DNA from: Candidatus Oscillochloris fontis
GTDB lineage: Bacteria > Chloroflexota > Chloroflexia > Chloroflexales > Chloroflexaceae
Direction of reading: 5' to 3'
Assembly: GCF_004138135.1 (NCBI RefSeq)
Contig: NZ_RYFD01000008.1
Span: forward strand, 1 to 64,000
DNA length: 64,000 nt
In this document: one piece after another, positions 17,912 through 25,483 of the stretch
Numbering within the stretch: position 1 is the stretch's first letter
Layout of the letters: each line of letters starts with the position of its first letter
Translations under genes and position numbers: made by a program
Notes under the pieces: generated by a model
The model's database searches: none
What the model saw: only the letters and a program-made list of their open reading frames with translations
Told to the model about the DNA's origin: nothing

Positions 17912-19279
17912 ATGGGAACTTGGAATACCTATCTTGAGCAGAATCAGCCCCGTTTTCTAGAAGAATTGCTCGACTTCTTGCGTATCCCCAGTATCTCGGC
18001 GCTCTCCGAGCATGCCGCCGATGTGCAGCGTGCCGCCGAGTGGGTGGCGGCACGGGTGACGGCGGCGGGTATGGAGCATGTGCAGATCCTCGCCACCGGC
18101 GGCCACCCGGTGGTCTACGCCGATTGGCTCCACGCCCCCGGTAAGCCTACGGTGATGATCTATGGCCACTTTGATGTGCAACCGGCAGACCCGTATGATC
18201 TCTGGACGAGCCCGCCCTTTGCGCCGGAGGTGCGTGCGGAGCGCGTCTATGCACGCGGGGCCAGTGACGATAAGGGTAATATGCTCGTGCCGATCTTGGC
18301 GGTCGAGGCGCTGCTGAAGAGCCAGGGGGCATTGCCGGTCAATCTGAAGTTCTTCTTTGAAGGCCAGGAGGAGATTGGCAGTCCGCAGTTGGGGGATTTC
18401 GTCCCCAAACATACCGATCTGCTGGCCTGCGATATGGTGCTGAGTTCCGATGGCGGCCAGTGGGCTGAGGATCAGCCCTTGGTGTTGGTCGGCTTGCGCG
18501 GCGGCTGCGGGGTACAGATTGATGTCAAGGCGGCCAAGGCCGATCTGCATTCGGGGATGTATGGCGGTATGGTGCAGAACCCCATCCACGCCCTGGCGAC
18601 GATCATTGCCGGGTTGCACGCTGCCGATGGCCGTGTCACCGTGCCGGGGTTCTATGATCAGGTGCGTCCGCTCAGTGCCCAGGATCGAGAGCGCATTGCC
18701 CAGGTGCCCTTCGATGCAGCAGCCGAGAAGACCAGCCTAGAGGTACCGGGCTTCTTTGGTGAGGCCGGGTATACCCCGCGTGAGTGGATCTGGGCACGCC
18801 CAACGCTGGAGGTGAATGGTATCTGGGGCGGTTTTCAGGGCGAGGGGGTCAAGACGGTGCTGCCCAGCGAGGCCCACGCTAAGATCACCTGCCGCCTGGT
18901 GGCCGATCAGAATCCGACCCAGATCGTTGATCTGCTTATGGATCATATCAGCCGCCAGGTCATACCGGGCGTGACGGTTAGTGTGAAGCCGCTGGCCTTC
19001 CGCGCCTACCCCTACCTGGTTCCCGAAGATGAGCCGGGCAATGCGGTAGTGTGTGAGGTGCTGCGCGAGATCTACGGAGTGGAACCCTTCTATGTGCGTA
19101 CTGGTGGCTCCATCCCGGTGTGCAGCCTCTTCCAGCGCCACCTGGGAGCCTATACCGCCAGCTTTGCCTTCGGTTTGGATGATGAGAACATCCACTCACC
19201 GGATGAGTTCTTGCGTCTGAGTAGCTTCCGCAAGGGGCAGGCGGCCTATTGTACGTTGTTGGAGCGCTTGGGGCGGTAG
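17912..19279 (+). CDS. M20-family dipeptidase
   Basis: 455 residues, the length of the M20/M25/M40 dipeptidase group. Metal-site motifs are intact: YGHFDVQPADP, the DDK motif in GASDDKGNM, and FEGQEEIGSP with the catalytic Glu; a late HSPDEF His ligand is also present. It cleaves dipeptides with two zinc ions in the cytoplasm. It is divergent from the TspO-like gene, with only 65 bases between starts. The stop TAG lies in a GTAGAG motif reminiscent of the hairpin family. Confidence 0.94.
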   Translation: MGTWNTYLEQNQPRFLEELLDFLRIPSISALSEHAADVQRAAEWVAARVTAAGMEHVQILATGGHPVVYADWLHAPGKPTVMIYGHFDVQPADPYDLWTSPPFAPEVRAERVYARGASDDKGNMLVPILAVEALLKSQGALPVNLKFFFEGQEEIGSPQLGDFVPKHTDLLACDMVLSSDGGQWAEDQPLVLVGLRGGCGVQIDVKAAKADLHSGMYGGMVQNPIHALATIIAGLHAADGRVTVPGFYDQVRPLSAQDRERIAQVPFDAAAEKTSLEVPGFFGEAGYTPREWIWARPTLEVNGIWGGFQGEGVKTVLPSEAHAKITCRLVADQNPTQIVDLLMDHISRQVIPGVTVSVKPLAFRAYPYLVPEDEPGNAVVCEVLREIYGVEPFYVRTGGSIPVCSLFQRHLGAYTASFAFGLDDENIHSPDEFLRLSSFRKGQAAYCTLLERLGR

Positions 19280-19318
19280 AGTGTCCGCAGATTACGCAGA
19301 TTACGCAGATTTTTTAGG

Positions 19319-19362
19319 GTAAGCCATGGTTCGTCGCCACGTGACGACGAACCATGGCTTAC
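19319..19362. repeat. 18-bp perfect palindrome after the dipeptidase gene
   Basis: Arms 19319-19336 (GTAAGCCATGGTTCGTCG) and 19345-19362 with an 8-base loop. It follows a short tandem of CAGATTACG units (19288-19310) ending in a T-run. Bases 19363-19392 look like a broken right half of the MITE core. Between 19280 and 19683 nothing codes for protein: only this palindrome and MITE copies. Confidence 0.75.
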
Positions 19363-19400
19363 AAAACCTTTGTGCCTTGGCGTCAAAAACATAGAACATG

Positions 19401-19663
19401 GTAACTATTCACACTTGGGGTAAAAGAAACCTCGTTTTGACGCAAAGGGTTGTTGCAGGCTTTTCGCCTTTGCGTCTTGGCGTCAAAACCTGGAGGCTAG
19501 GTAACTATTCACACTTGGGGTAAAAGAAATCTCGTATTGACGCAAAGGCGCAAGGACGCAAAGGTTTTGTTGCAGGCTTTGCGCCTCTGCGTCTTTGCGT
19601 CAAAAACTGGAAGCTAGGAGAAGTGTGAACAGTTACGAGGCTAGGAGAAGTGTGAACAGTTAC
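19401..19663. mobile_element. GTAA-ended MITE interrupted by a second copy
   Basis: Outer copy: 19401-19500 plus 19645-19663, split by the inner copy and its target duplication. It starts GTAACTATTCACACTTGGGG and ends AAGTGTGAACAGTTAC. Its own flanks are perfect 8-bp repeats AGAACATG (19393-19400 and 19664-19671). Its internal core is partly deleted compared with the complete copies. Confidence 0.92.
19501..19636. mobile_element. complete MITE nested inside another MITE
   Basis: 136 bp with intact terminal inverted repeats, inserted in the outer copy. The 8-bp target sequence GAGGCTAG is present on both sides (19493-19500 and 19637-19644). Removing the inner copy and one duplicate restores the outer element. 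It is almost identical to the copy at 29358-29493, suggesting recent movement. Confidence 0.95.
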
Positions 19664-19683
19664 AGAACATGCAGGAGGTAGCC

Positions 19684-21123
19684 ATGCTCTTCGCCGGGAT
19701 AGATGTCGGCACCCAGGGAGTACGGGTCATGGTCGCCGATGTGGCCGGGGCGGTTGTGGCGCGCGCCAGCGCCCCGCTGAGTACCCACACCCACCCGGAT
19801 GGGCGGGTCGAACAGAATCCGACCGAGTGGTGGACGGCGGCGTGTAGCTGTCTGCGTCAGGTGACGCAAACATTGGGGGCGCAGGCGGAACATATTGCGG
19901 CCCTGGCAGTCACGGCGACCTCCGGCACGCTCTGTCTGCTCGATGCCCAGGGCCAGCCACTTGGCCCGGCGATCATGTACCGCGACCAGCGCGCAGTAGC
20001 CGAGGCCAACGAACTGAACCAGTGCGCGGTGGAGTTGCGCGAGCGCCTTGGCTACCGCTTCGATGCTTCCTTTGGCCTACCCAAACTGCTCTGGCTCCAG
20101 CGCCATGCCCGCGCCGAGTTATCGGCAGCGCGCTATGTGGCCCACGCCGCCGACGTGATCGTGGGCGGGCTGTGTGGCGACTATGGCACCAGTGATTGGA
20201 GCCACGCGCTCAAGAGCGGCTATGACCTGCTCAACCTGGATTGGCCGCGTGATCTACTGGCCGACCTCGATCTGCCGCTGGCCAAGTTGCCGCATGTGGT
20301 TGCCCCCGGCACCCCGATTGGCCCGATCACCCCGGTGGCTGCCCTCAGCACCGGGCTGCCGCGCAGTGCGCTGGTGGTGGCGGGCATGAGCGATGGTTGC
20401 GCGGCCCAGATCGCGGGTGGCGCGGTGCAACCCGGCCAGTGGTTGAGTGTCCTCGGCACCACACTCGTCTTTAAGGGCGTGAGCGCCGATCTGCCGCACG
20501 ACCCGCAGGGGCGGGTGTATGCCCACCGCCACCCAGAGGGCCATTGGTTGCCGGGGGCGGCCAGCAGCACTGGCGGAGCCGCCTTGGTGGCGCGTTTCCC
20601 CAAGGCCGATCTGGCCGCGCTGGATGCCCAGGCACTCGTGCGTAGCCCCGGCAGCGCCATCTGCTACCCACTCCAGGGCCAGGGCGAACGCTTCCCCTTT
20701 GTGAATCCCCAGGCACGCGGCTTTCTGAGCGGGGCCAACGCCGACGATCCTATTGCCGAGTACACCGCCATCCTAGAGGGCGTAGCCTATCTGGAGCGGC
20801 TGGCGTATGCCACCTTCAGACAGCTCGGTTACGCGGTGGTCGGGCCAATCCGAACTGCCGGAGGCGGGGCGCGCAGCCCGGTCTGGTTGCAGATCCGCGC
20901 CGACATCCTGGGGCGCACGCTCCTTGTCCCGGCGGAGGTCGAGGCCGCCTTTGGGGCCGCGATCATCGCGGCGGCGGCGCTGGCCTACCCAGGGTTGAGC
21001 GCGGCCACCCAGGCGATGTGCCACCTCCGCCATGAGGTTGCGCCGCGCCCCGATGCGGAGCGTTATAGCGCACCATACCAGCGTTTTCTGGCGGCACTTG
21101 AGGAGCGGGGTTTTGTTTCGTAA
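19684..21123 (+). CDS. FGGY-family carbohydrate kinase (xylulokinase-like)
   Basis: 479 residues from ATG 19684 (AGGAGG 5 bases upstream, partly at the MITE border). FGGY fold: N-terminal FAGIDVGTQGVRVMVAD phosphate motif, RDQRAVAEAN, GMSDGCAAQIAGGA and the C-terminal GGGARSPVWLQI adenosine motif. It phosphorylates a sugar or polyol; xylulose is likely but not proven. The TAA stop (21121-21123) lies in the GTAA terminus of a MITE. A 51-bp exact copy of its 3' region is found at 23970. Confidence 0.88.
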   Translation: MLFAGIDVGTQGVRVMVADVAGAVVARASAPLSTHTHPDGRVEQNPTEWWTAACSCLRQVTQTLGAQAEHIAALAVTATSGTLCLLDAQGQPLGPAIMYRDQRAVAEANELNQCAVELRERLGYRFDASFGLPKLLWLQRHARAELSAARYVAHAADVIVGGLCGDYGTSDWSHALKSGYDLLNLDWPRDLLADLDLPLAKLPHVVAPGTPIGPITPVAALSTGLPRSALVVAGMSDGCAAQIAGGAVQPGQWLSVLGTTLVFKGVSADLPHDPQGRVYAHRHPEGHWLPGAASSTGGAALVARFPKADLAALDAQALVRSPGSAICYPLQGQGERFPFVNPQARGFLSGANADDPIAEYTAILEGVAYLERLAYATFRQLGYAVVGPIRTAGGGARSPVWLQIRADILGRTLLVPAEVEAAFGAAIIAAAALAYPGLSAATQAMCHLRHEVAPRPDAERYSAPYQRFLAALEERGFVS

Positions 21124-21203
21124 CTATTCACACTTCTCCTAGGTACACGGGCGTCTCGTCCGCGTACCCAGCATCGTCTTTTACCCCAAGTGTGAAGAGT
21201 TAC
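21120..21203. mobile_element. short MITE variant with a different core
   Basis: 84 bp. Both ends match the family in reverse orientation (GTAACTATTCACACTTCTCC at left, TACCCCAAGTGTGAAGAGTT then AC at right), but the usual GACGCAAAG core is replaced by a small GTACACGG/CCGCGTAC hairpin. The 8-base flanks agree in 6 positions (TTTGTTTC and CTTGTTTA), so the insertion is older. It provides the kinase stop codon. Confidence 0.8.
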
Positions 21204-21208
21204 CTTGT

Positions 21209-21475
21209 TTATGGAAAGTAACGATAGATATCACGACGATGGAGGAATCGCACGATGGTTATGGTCTCATCTTCGACCAACAGACCGAGCCGATAATCAC
21301 CGATGCGAATACGATAATATGGACCTTCATTCGTCAAATGTTTGAGATTTGGGATGTCGTGCAAGGAGGTACTTTGTTCGATCTGTTCTAGCACCGTTTG
21401 AACCTCTTGGCGCAGCGTGTTCTTGCGGATCTTCTTCAGATCTTTCGCAAAACTTCGACGGAAGATGAGCTTCAC
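21209..21475 (-). CDS. RelE/ParE-like toxin
   Basis: 88 residues, a small basic protein in the RelE-type mRNA-interferase fold: MKLIFRRSFAKDLKKI at the N-terminus, YYRIRIGDYRLGLL in the core, RRDIYRYFP at the end. Family members cleave ribosome-bound mRNA or poison gyrase. It overlaps the upstream antitoxin by 4 bases, the usual toxin-antitoxin arrangement. Confidence 0.88.
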   Translation of the reverse strand: MKLIFRRSFAKDLKKIRKNTLRQEVQTVLEQIEQSTSLHDIPNLKHLTNEGPYYRIRIGDYRLGLLVEDETITIVRFLHRRDIYRYFP

Positions 21476-21681
21476 CGCTTAGCTCCTAAGAGTGCAAAGA
21501 TTTCATCCCGACCGACGATTTCGGTCGCTTCCCCTTCTTTAATTGCCTGCACGAATGCGCTATCTTCGAGCGCTTCGGCCAATAGCATTGAGAACCACTC
21601 CCGCCGTTGTTCAAGTACTTCAACCAAGGCTTCTTTAAGAAGTGCCTTGAGTCGGGTTTCATCGGAAAGTGTTACAGTCAT
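21472..21681 (-). CDS. antitoxin partner
   Basis: 69 residues from ATG 21681 (GGGG 5 bases upstream; an ATG at 21696 would add five residues). Helical and acidic in the middle (MLLAEALEDSAFVQAIKEGE) with a C-terminal segment (VGRDEIFALLGAKR) that likely wraps the toxin. Antitoxin identity rests on size, overlap and gene order, not on a recognised DNA-binding motif. Confidence 0.75.
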   Translation of the reverse strand: MTVTLSDETRLKALLKEALVEVLEQRREWFSMLLAEALEDSAFVQAIKEGEATEIVGRDEIFALLGAKR

Positions 21682-21753
21682 TGTCACCCCTAGCAAATGT
21701 ACTGGTGTAGCAACCTTTTGTATCTATGGTCTATTCTAGCACGTTCGTTAACG

Positions 21754-21783
21754 GAATGAAAAGCGAATCGCGTCCTTTCAGCA
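21754..21783 (-). pseudogene. relic of a ferredoxin-type gene 3' end
   Basis: Thirty bases match 27 of 30 positions of the 3' end of the neighbouring 4Fe-4S gene (22511-22540), reading a residual KDAIRFSF after a stop. The surrounding spacer 21697-21950 holds no convincing gene. It is probably the end of a decayed paralogue, though chance conservation of a short repeat cannot be excluded. Confidence 0.4.
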
Positions 21784-21950
21784 GCATGTGTGGCGAACTG
21801 ATTTGCCTGTGGGATGCGCTCTCGACGTTCGTGGAGGTGGATGGCATCGAGCCAACCAAACGCCGTCGCCGAGTGCGCGTTGCGTCCTGCCGTGCTGGGG
21901 CGCAAAGGGTGGTACGGTACCCAGAGCGACGACGGATACGGTCTGAACAT

Positions 21951-22466
21951 CTAGCTTCTTTGATCAACCATCGTCATAACCATAATGGGGATTTTTCGCC
22001 CATGAATCCGTTGCTTATAGAGCGGATAGCCTCTATACGTATGTACGGCATAGTCCCAAAACCGCGTATACTCCTCATCGGCAGCTTCATGGGCTAGATA
22101 CGTCGCCACCTTTCCGGCTATCGAACATGTCGCCTGTGGGTTAGCCTTCAAGTTGAAATACCATGCCGGGTAGCGTTTCTGCCCCCAATTGGTCGCAATG
22201 ATCGCGAAATTGGCCGGATTATCTTCGTCACGGATACAGAGGAGCGGAACGGTGCGCGCTAATCCACTCTTCGCCCCCGTGGTGGTCACGATAACAACGG
22301 GCAACCCCGATAGCAAACTCGTCATGGTCATCCGACCGCCCGACAAGCGTAAGACGATACCGTCAGAAATATGCAAGGTGCGCGCATAGAGCCATGCTCC
22401 TGGCGTTGAAGAGCCGATTTTGTGCATCAGGACTTGAAAGGGAGCGTATTTCTTCTCTGGCATCAT
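21951..22466 (-). CDS. Ddn-like deazaflavin-dependent nitroreductase family protein
   Basis: 171 residues. The family core is VVIVTTTGAKSGLARTVPLL followed by FAIIATNWGQKRYPAWYFNL, the split-barrel pattern of F420H2-dependent Ddn-type enzymes. The substrate is unknown. The start overlaps the end of the 4Fe-4S membrane protein by 4 bases, so the two are co-translated. An F420-type enzyme next to a ferredoxin-like membrane protein suggests electron delivery, which is inference. The LLM protein at 48.3 kb is another possible F420 enzyme. Confidence 0.85.
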   Translation of the reverse strand: MMPEKKYAPFQVLMHKIGSSTPGAWLYARTLHISDGIVLRLSGGRMTMTSLLSGLPVVIVTTTGAKSGLARTVPLLCIRDEDNPANFAIIATNWGQKRYPAWYFNLKANPQATCSIAGKVATYLAHEAADEEYTRFWDYAVHTYRGYPLYKQRIHGRKIPIMVMTMVDQRS

Positions 22467-23260
22467 TGATCTCCTGTATGAAGAGCGTGCTTACCTACGT
22501 TCTGAGAACTGAATGAAAAGCGAATTGCATCCTTTCCGCAGTGATCGACGCAGGTGCCGCACAGGATACATTCGCTATGTTCCATCTGTTCCGCCAGCAC
22601 CATCGTATGAACATCAAGGCTCATCGGGCAGAGTCGCGTACAGATCTTACAATCGGTACACGCCGAAGCGTTAGCAACAAGCCGTAGCGATGGCCAACCA
22701 AAACGGTTACGGATCCAACGCCCAATCATCATGAAGGGAGCCATCCAGCAGATAGTATGACAAGCAGCACGCCGCCCAACGATGATGGCCAGACCAATAA
22801 AAAGACCGATCACGATATAGTAGATAAGATAAGCAAAAATGATCGGACGATCCGGTGAACCTGAAACGGAGATACCATCTACTGTCAAGTGAAGCATGTT
22901 GACGGCGTGGTAGCCCCCTGATTGAAAGACAAGGAAGACGATCAGACTGATCCACGGAATCCAGATCAGCCATTTGATCCAATCGAGTTTACGGCGGTTA
23001 ACAGCACTCCTATTGATTGGCTCAACGATCTCCTCCATCCCCGCACCGGGGCAGACCCAGCCGCACCATGCACGCCCCAAAAAGAGCGATGCCAGGAACA
23101 TCAAGCCAAAGAGTATCAGGCTGCCGTTGACAATGCCATTCATCGCTCCGTCAATAATAACGTAGGGTGAGAGAAAGTTCATCGTAAGTGGGAAGGAGAG
23201 GAATGCGATAATGACTATTCCCTTGCGGATACGTTGGCGTGTGGGTAATTGACGCAACAT
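22463..23260 (-). CDS. NapH/CcoG-like 4Fe-4S membrane protein
   Basis: 265 residues from ATG 23260 (GGAG at 7 bases). About four to five membrane helices, with GRAWCGWVCPGAGMEE after the first pair and CHTICWMAPFM after the last. A C-terminal ferredoxin domain has two clusters (CTDCKICTRLCP and CILCGTCVDHC). This layout fits quinol-linked electron transfer across the membrane. It starts 13 bases after padR and overlaps the Ddn-like gene, so a three-gene operon is likely. Confidence 0.9.
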   Translation of the reverse strand: MLRQLPTRQRIRKGIVIIAFLSFPLTMNFLSPYVIIDGAMNGIVNGSLILFGLMFLASLFLGRAWCGWVCPGAGMEEIVEPINRSAVNRRKLDWIKWLIWIPWISLIVFLVFQSGGYHAVNMLHLTVDGISVSGSPDRPIIFAYLIYYIVIGLFIGLAIIVGRRAACHTICWMAPFMMIGRWIRNRFGWPSLRLVANASACTDCKICTRLCPMSLDVHTMVLAEQMEHSECILCGTCVDHCGKDAIRFSFSSQNVGKHALHTGDQ

Positions 23261-23273
23261 GTTGAACTCCGTG

Positions 23274-23831
23274 TTAGTTCTCAGGGATTTCCCCATGACG
23301 AATACGTTCAATGAGATTCTCAACAAACGCGAGGTTTGATTTGAGGCTATGGATACCAATATCGAGGGTCAACATCCCAAAGAAAAACTCACGCGGAGAG
23401 GTGGTATATTCGTCATAGGCTTCGATCTCGCGTGGAATTTGAGCGTAACGCTCAAGACCGGTCCGCATCTGGGCGGCCACGCGCTCAAACATAGCCAACA
23501 CTTCATTATTTGAAAACTGCCCAGCGAAGAAAACCTGAATCATATCGGCGCTACGATTATCTTCAGGCGGCAACGGTGAAAGCAACCATCTGCGCAATTC
23601 ATCACGCCCCATGGGTGTAATAGAGTATTCCTTACGATCCGGGCGCGATTCTTGTCGGACAACTTCGATTTCGACCCACCCTTTTTCATTCATCCGAGTA
23701 AGTGTGCGATAGATCTGGCTTTGGTCGGCGGGCCAAAAATGGCGCACCGAGGCGTCAAAGATCTTCTTCAAGTTATACCCCGAATAAGGGTGAGCATTTA
23801 AAAAACCAAGAATAGCGTGCTCAAGCGACAT
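23274..23831 (-). CDS. PadR-family transcriptional regulator
   Basis: 185 residues. The N-terminal winged helix (LEHAILGFLNAHPYSGYNLK, then QSQIYRTLTRMNEKGWVE) is typical of PadR, followed by a helical dimerisation tail of about 90 residues (Vir-like subgroup 2). It heads the operon with the 4Fe-4S protein and Ddn-like enzyme, and its start codon abuts a 29-bp inverted repeat that could be its operator. Confidence 0.92.
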   Translation of the reverse strand: MSLEHAILGFLNAHPYSGYNLKKIFDASVRHFWPADQSQIYRTLTRMNEKGWVEIEVVRQESRPDRKEYSITPMGRDELRRWLLSPLPPEDNRSADMIQVFFAGQFSNNEVLAMFERVAAQMRTGLERYAQIPREIEAYDEYTTSPREFFFGMLTLDIGIHSLKSNLAFVENLIERIRHGEIPEN

Positions 23832-23832
23832 A

Positions 23833-23898
23833 AACCACCCCGTGCCATTATAGGACTTGTACTATATGCTACAAGTCCTATAATGGCACGGGGTGGTT
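23833..23898. promoter_or_regulatory. 29-bp perfect inverted repeat before padR
   Basis: Arms 23833-23861 and 23870-23898 are exact reverse complements around the 8-base loop CTATATGC. The left arm ends 1 base from the padR ATG, so it lies in the 5' leader or promoter. It is much longer than a usual PadR operator. It could be an operator, a structured leader or the remnant of an element. Confidence 0.65.
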
Positions 23899-23927
23899 AC
23901 AAAGTCAAGCAGATTCTTATGGGAAGC

Positions 23928-23951
23928 GTAGGGGCGACGCATCGCCCCTAC
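23928..23951. repeat. short GTAGGGGCGA hairpin
   Basis: Arms GTAGGGGCGA / TCGCCCCTAC around CGCA. The right flank (GGGATGATCGGGG, then ACTCGGCGAT) matches the spacer next to the 73-bp hairpins at 59765, so these belong to one repeat family. Confidence 0.65.
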
Positions 23952-23969
23952 GGGATGATCGGGGCACTC

Positions 23970-24054
23970 GGCGATGTGCCACCTCCGCCATGAGGTTGCG
24001 CCGCGCCCCGATGCGGAGCGGTATACTGAGCCGTGCAGCGTTTTTTAGCGGTAC
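23970..24054 (+). pseudogene. displaced 3' fragment of the FGGY kinase gene
   Basis: Bases 23970-24020 are identical over 51 positions to 21012-21062 in the sugar kinase gene; weaker similarity continues to about 24054 (GCAGCGTTTTTTAGCGG against CAGCGTTTTCTGGCGG). It has no start or function. The junction falls at GGCGAT, the end of the neighbouring hairpin repeat. This suggests the 21.1-24 kb accessory block lies between duplicated ends. Confidence 0.8.
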
Positions 24055-24067
24055 AGGATGAGTACAC

Positions 24068-25483
24068 CTAATACCCCACCCCAATCACCATATAGGGCAT
24101 AGAGATCGCTATGCCCAGCATGATCGCCACCACCCCCCAGGCCACACGGGTTCGCGCCATGCCCCCGGCCAGCCCGATGCCCACCGCCGCCAGCGCGGGG
24201 AAGAGCAGCCGCCCTTGCCACGCCACCAAGCCCGTGGTGGCCACGAAACTGAGCACCCAGACCGCGCTCATCCCCAAGAGGATGCGCGGGCCAGCCCACA
24301 GCCGCGAGGCCGGTTTGCGGCTGGGGAGCAGCCAGCCGAGTAGCCCCAGGCCCATGACGCCCCAGTAAAACCAGAGCGCCCAGTCGGGCGGGTGGATATT
24401 CATCCAGCCAAAACGTGCCCAGAAGGAGCCAACCAGTTGGCTCAAGCCCCCCGACCACGCGGCCGGGTCGCCCCAGGCGAAGGGTTGACTCGCAAAATGG
24501 CTGCGGAAGAGCGCCGCCGCAAAGGGGTCGCCGTAGAGTTGCTGGTTACGCCAGTACCATCCGCCCGCCACCAGCAGCGCCGTTCCAGCCCACGCGATGC
24601 TATTGCGCACCATGCGCCACCAGTGTAACTGTTCACACTTGGCGTAAAGAACGCTTCTCATTGACGCCAAGGCGCCAAGACGCAAAGGTTTTGTTGCAGG
24701 CTTTGCGCCTTGGCGTCTTGGCGTCAACATCTGGAAGCTAGCATTGCGCCACGTAGCCCAGAGCAGCAGCGGGCCGAGTAGCAGGGCGCTCTGTTTGGTG
24801 AGCAGCGCGAGGCCAAAGAGCAGACCCAGCAGAAGAAACGCGGTTACGCGGCTAGGTTCGGCAGCCCGCACTACCCGCAGACAGATCCACAACACCGCCG
24901 CACTCAGCGCGGCCAGGAGCGCATCGTTACTCACCAGCGCCGCGATGAAGAGAAACTGCGGGTTGAAGGCCACACATGCCGCTGCCAGCAGCGGCGTGCT
25001 GCGCTCCCCCGGCCAGATCTGGCGTGTCGCGAGGTAGGTGCAGAGGACGGTACACGCGCCTGCGAGGGTTGAGGCCAGCCGCGCCAGCCGCCACGCCCAT
25101 GCCTGTTCCGGCCATGTGGTCTGGGGAACATGCACGAACGCCGCCGCCTGATTCCCGCCTGCCCAGATGAAATCGGGGTTGGCGCGTAGCGCGAGGTGCT
25201 GCTGCTCTGCTGGTAGCCACATCAACGCCGGGGTGGTGAGTAGGTACGCCAGGGGTGGTTGGTGGCCCTCGCCGGGGACATCGCTCTCGGCCTGGGTGGC
25301 GCGCTGCACGGGGAGTCGGTGTTCGCGGACGAGGAAGAGTCCATAGGCGAGGTGGCCGGGTTCGTCCGGCCCCTCGCCCAGCGGGATGCTCAGGTTATAG
25401 ATCCACGCGAGGGCAATGAAGATGAGCAACAGGCCCGCAATCGGGCCAGACGTGGCGAAGCGCACATGCTCCTCGCGCATCAA
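24068..25483 (-). CDS. multi-span membrane glycosyltransferase-like protein with MITE-derived loop
   Basis: 471 residues with about ten membrane helices. The first outer loop carries GEGPDEPGHLAYG, typical of GT-C type lipid-linked sugar transferases and DUF2142 proteins. Later NPQFLFIAALVSNDALLA and NQQLYGDPFAA fit the same group. Residues about 246-286 are encoded by a MITE lacking its right end, read in frame and placed in a cytoplasmic loop. It overlaps pheS by 4 bases. Donor and acceptor are unknown. Confidence 0.8.
   Translation of the reverse strand: MMREEHVRFATSGPIAGLLLIFIALAWIYNLSIPLGEGPDEPGHLAYGLFLVREHRLPVQRATQAESDVPGEGHQPPLAYLLTTPALMWLPAEQQHLALRANPDFIWAGGNQAAAFVHVPQTTWPEQAWAWRLARLASTLAGACTVLCTYLATRQIWPGERSTPLLAAACVAFNPQFLFIAALVSNDALLAALSAAVLWICLRVVRAAEPSRVTAFLLLGLLFGLALLTKQSALLLGPLLLWATWRNASFQMLTPRRQGAKPATKPLRLGALASMRSVLYAKCEQLHWWRMVRNSIAWAGTALLVAGGWYWRNQQLYGDPFAAALFRSHFASQPFAWGDPAAWSGGLSQLVGSFWARFGWMNIHPPDWALWFYWGVMGLGLLGWLLPSRKPASRLWAGPRILLGMSAVWVLSFVATTGLVAWQGRLLFPALAAVGIGLAGGMARTRVAWGVVAIMLGIAISMPYMVIGVGY
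24625..24740. mobile_element. 3'-truncated MITE inside a coding region
   Basis: Left terminus GTAACTGTTCACACTTGGCG is intact and the palindromic core is well preserved, but the right terminal repeat after GGAAGCTAG is missing. No 8-bp duplication is visible. The host gene stays open through it, so the deletion that removed the right end may have restored the frame. Confidence 0.88.

Noticed and set aside
21690-21950. 86-codon open frame in the spacer before the Ddn-like gene
   Set aside because: No ribosome site, Arg/His-rich odd composition and overlap with a ferredoxin-gene relic; likely non-coding.
24617-24745. Target duplication around the MITE in the glycosyltransferase gene
   Set aside because: The right end is deleted, and the similar ATTGCGC stretches on both sides do not form a clean 8-bp duplicate.
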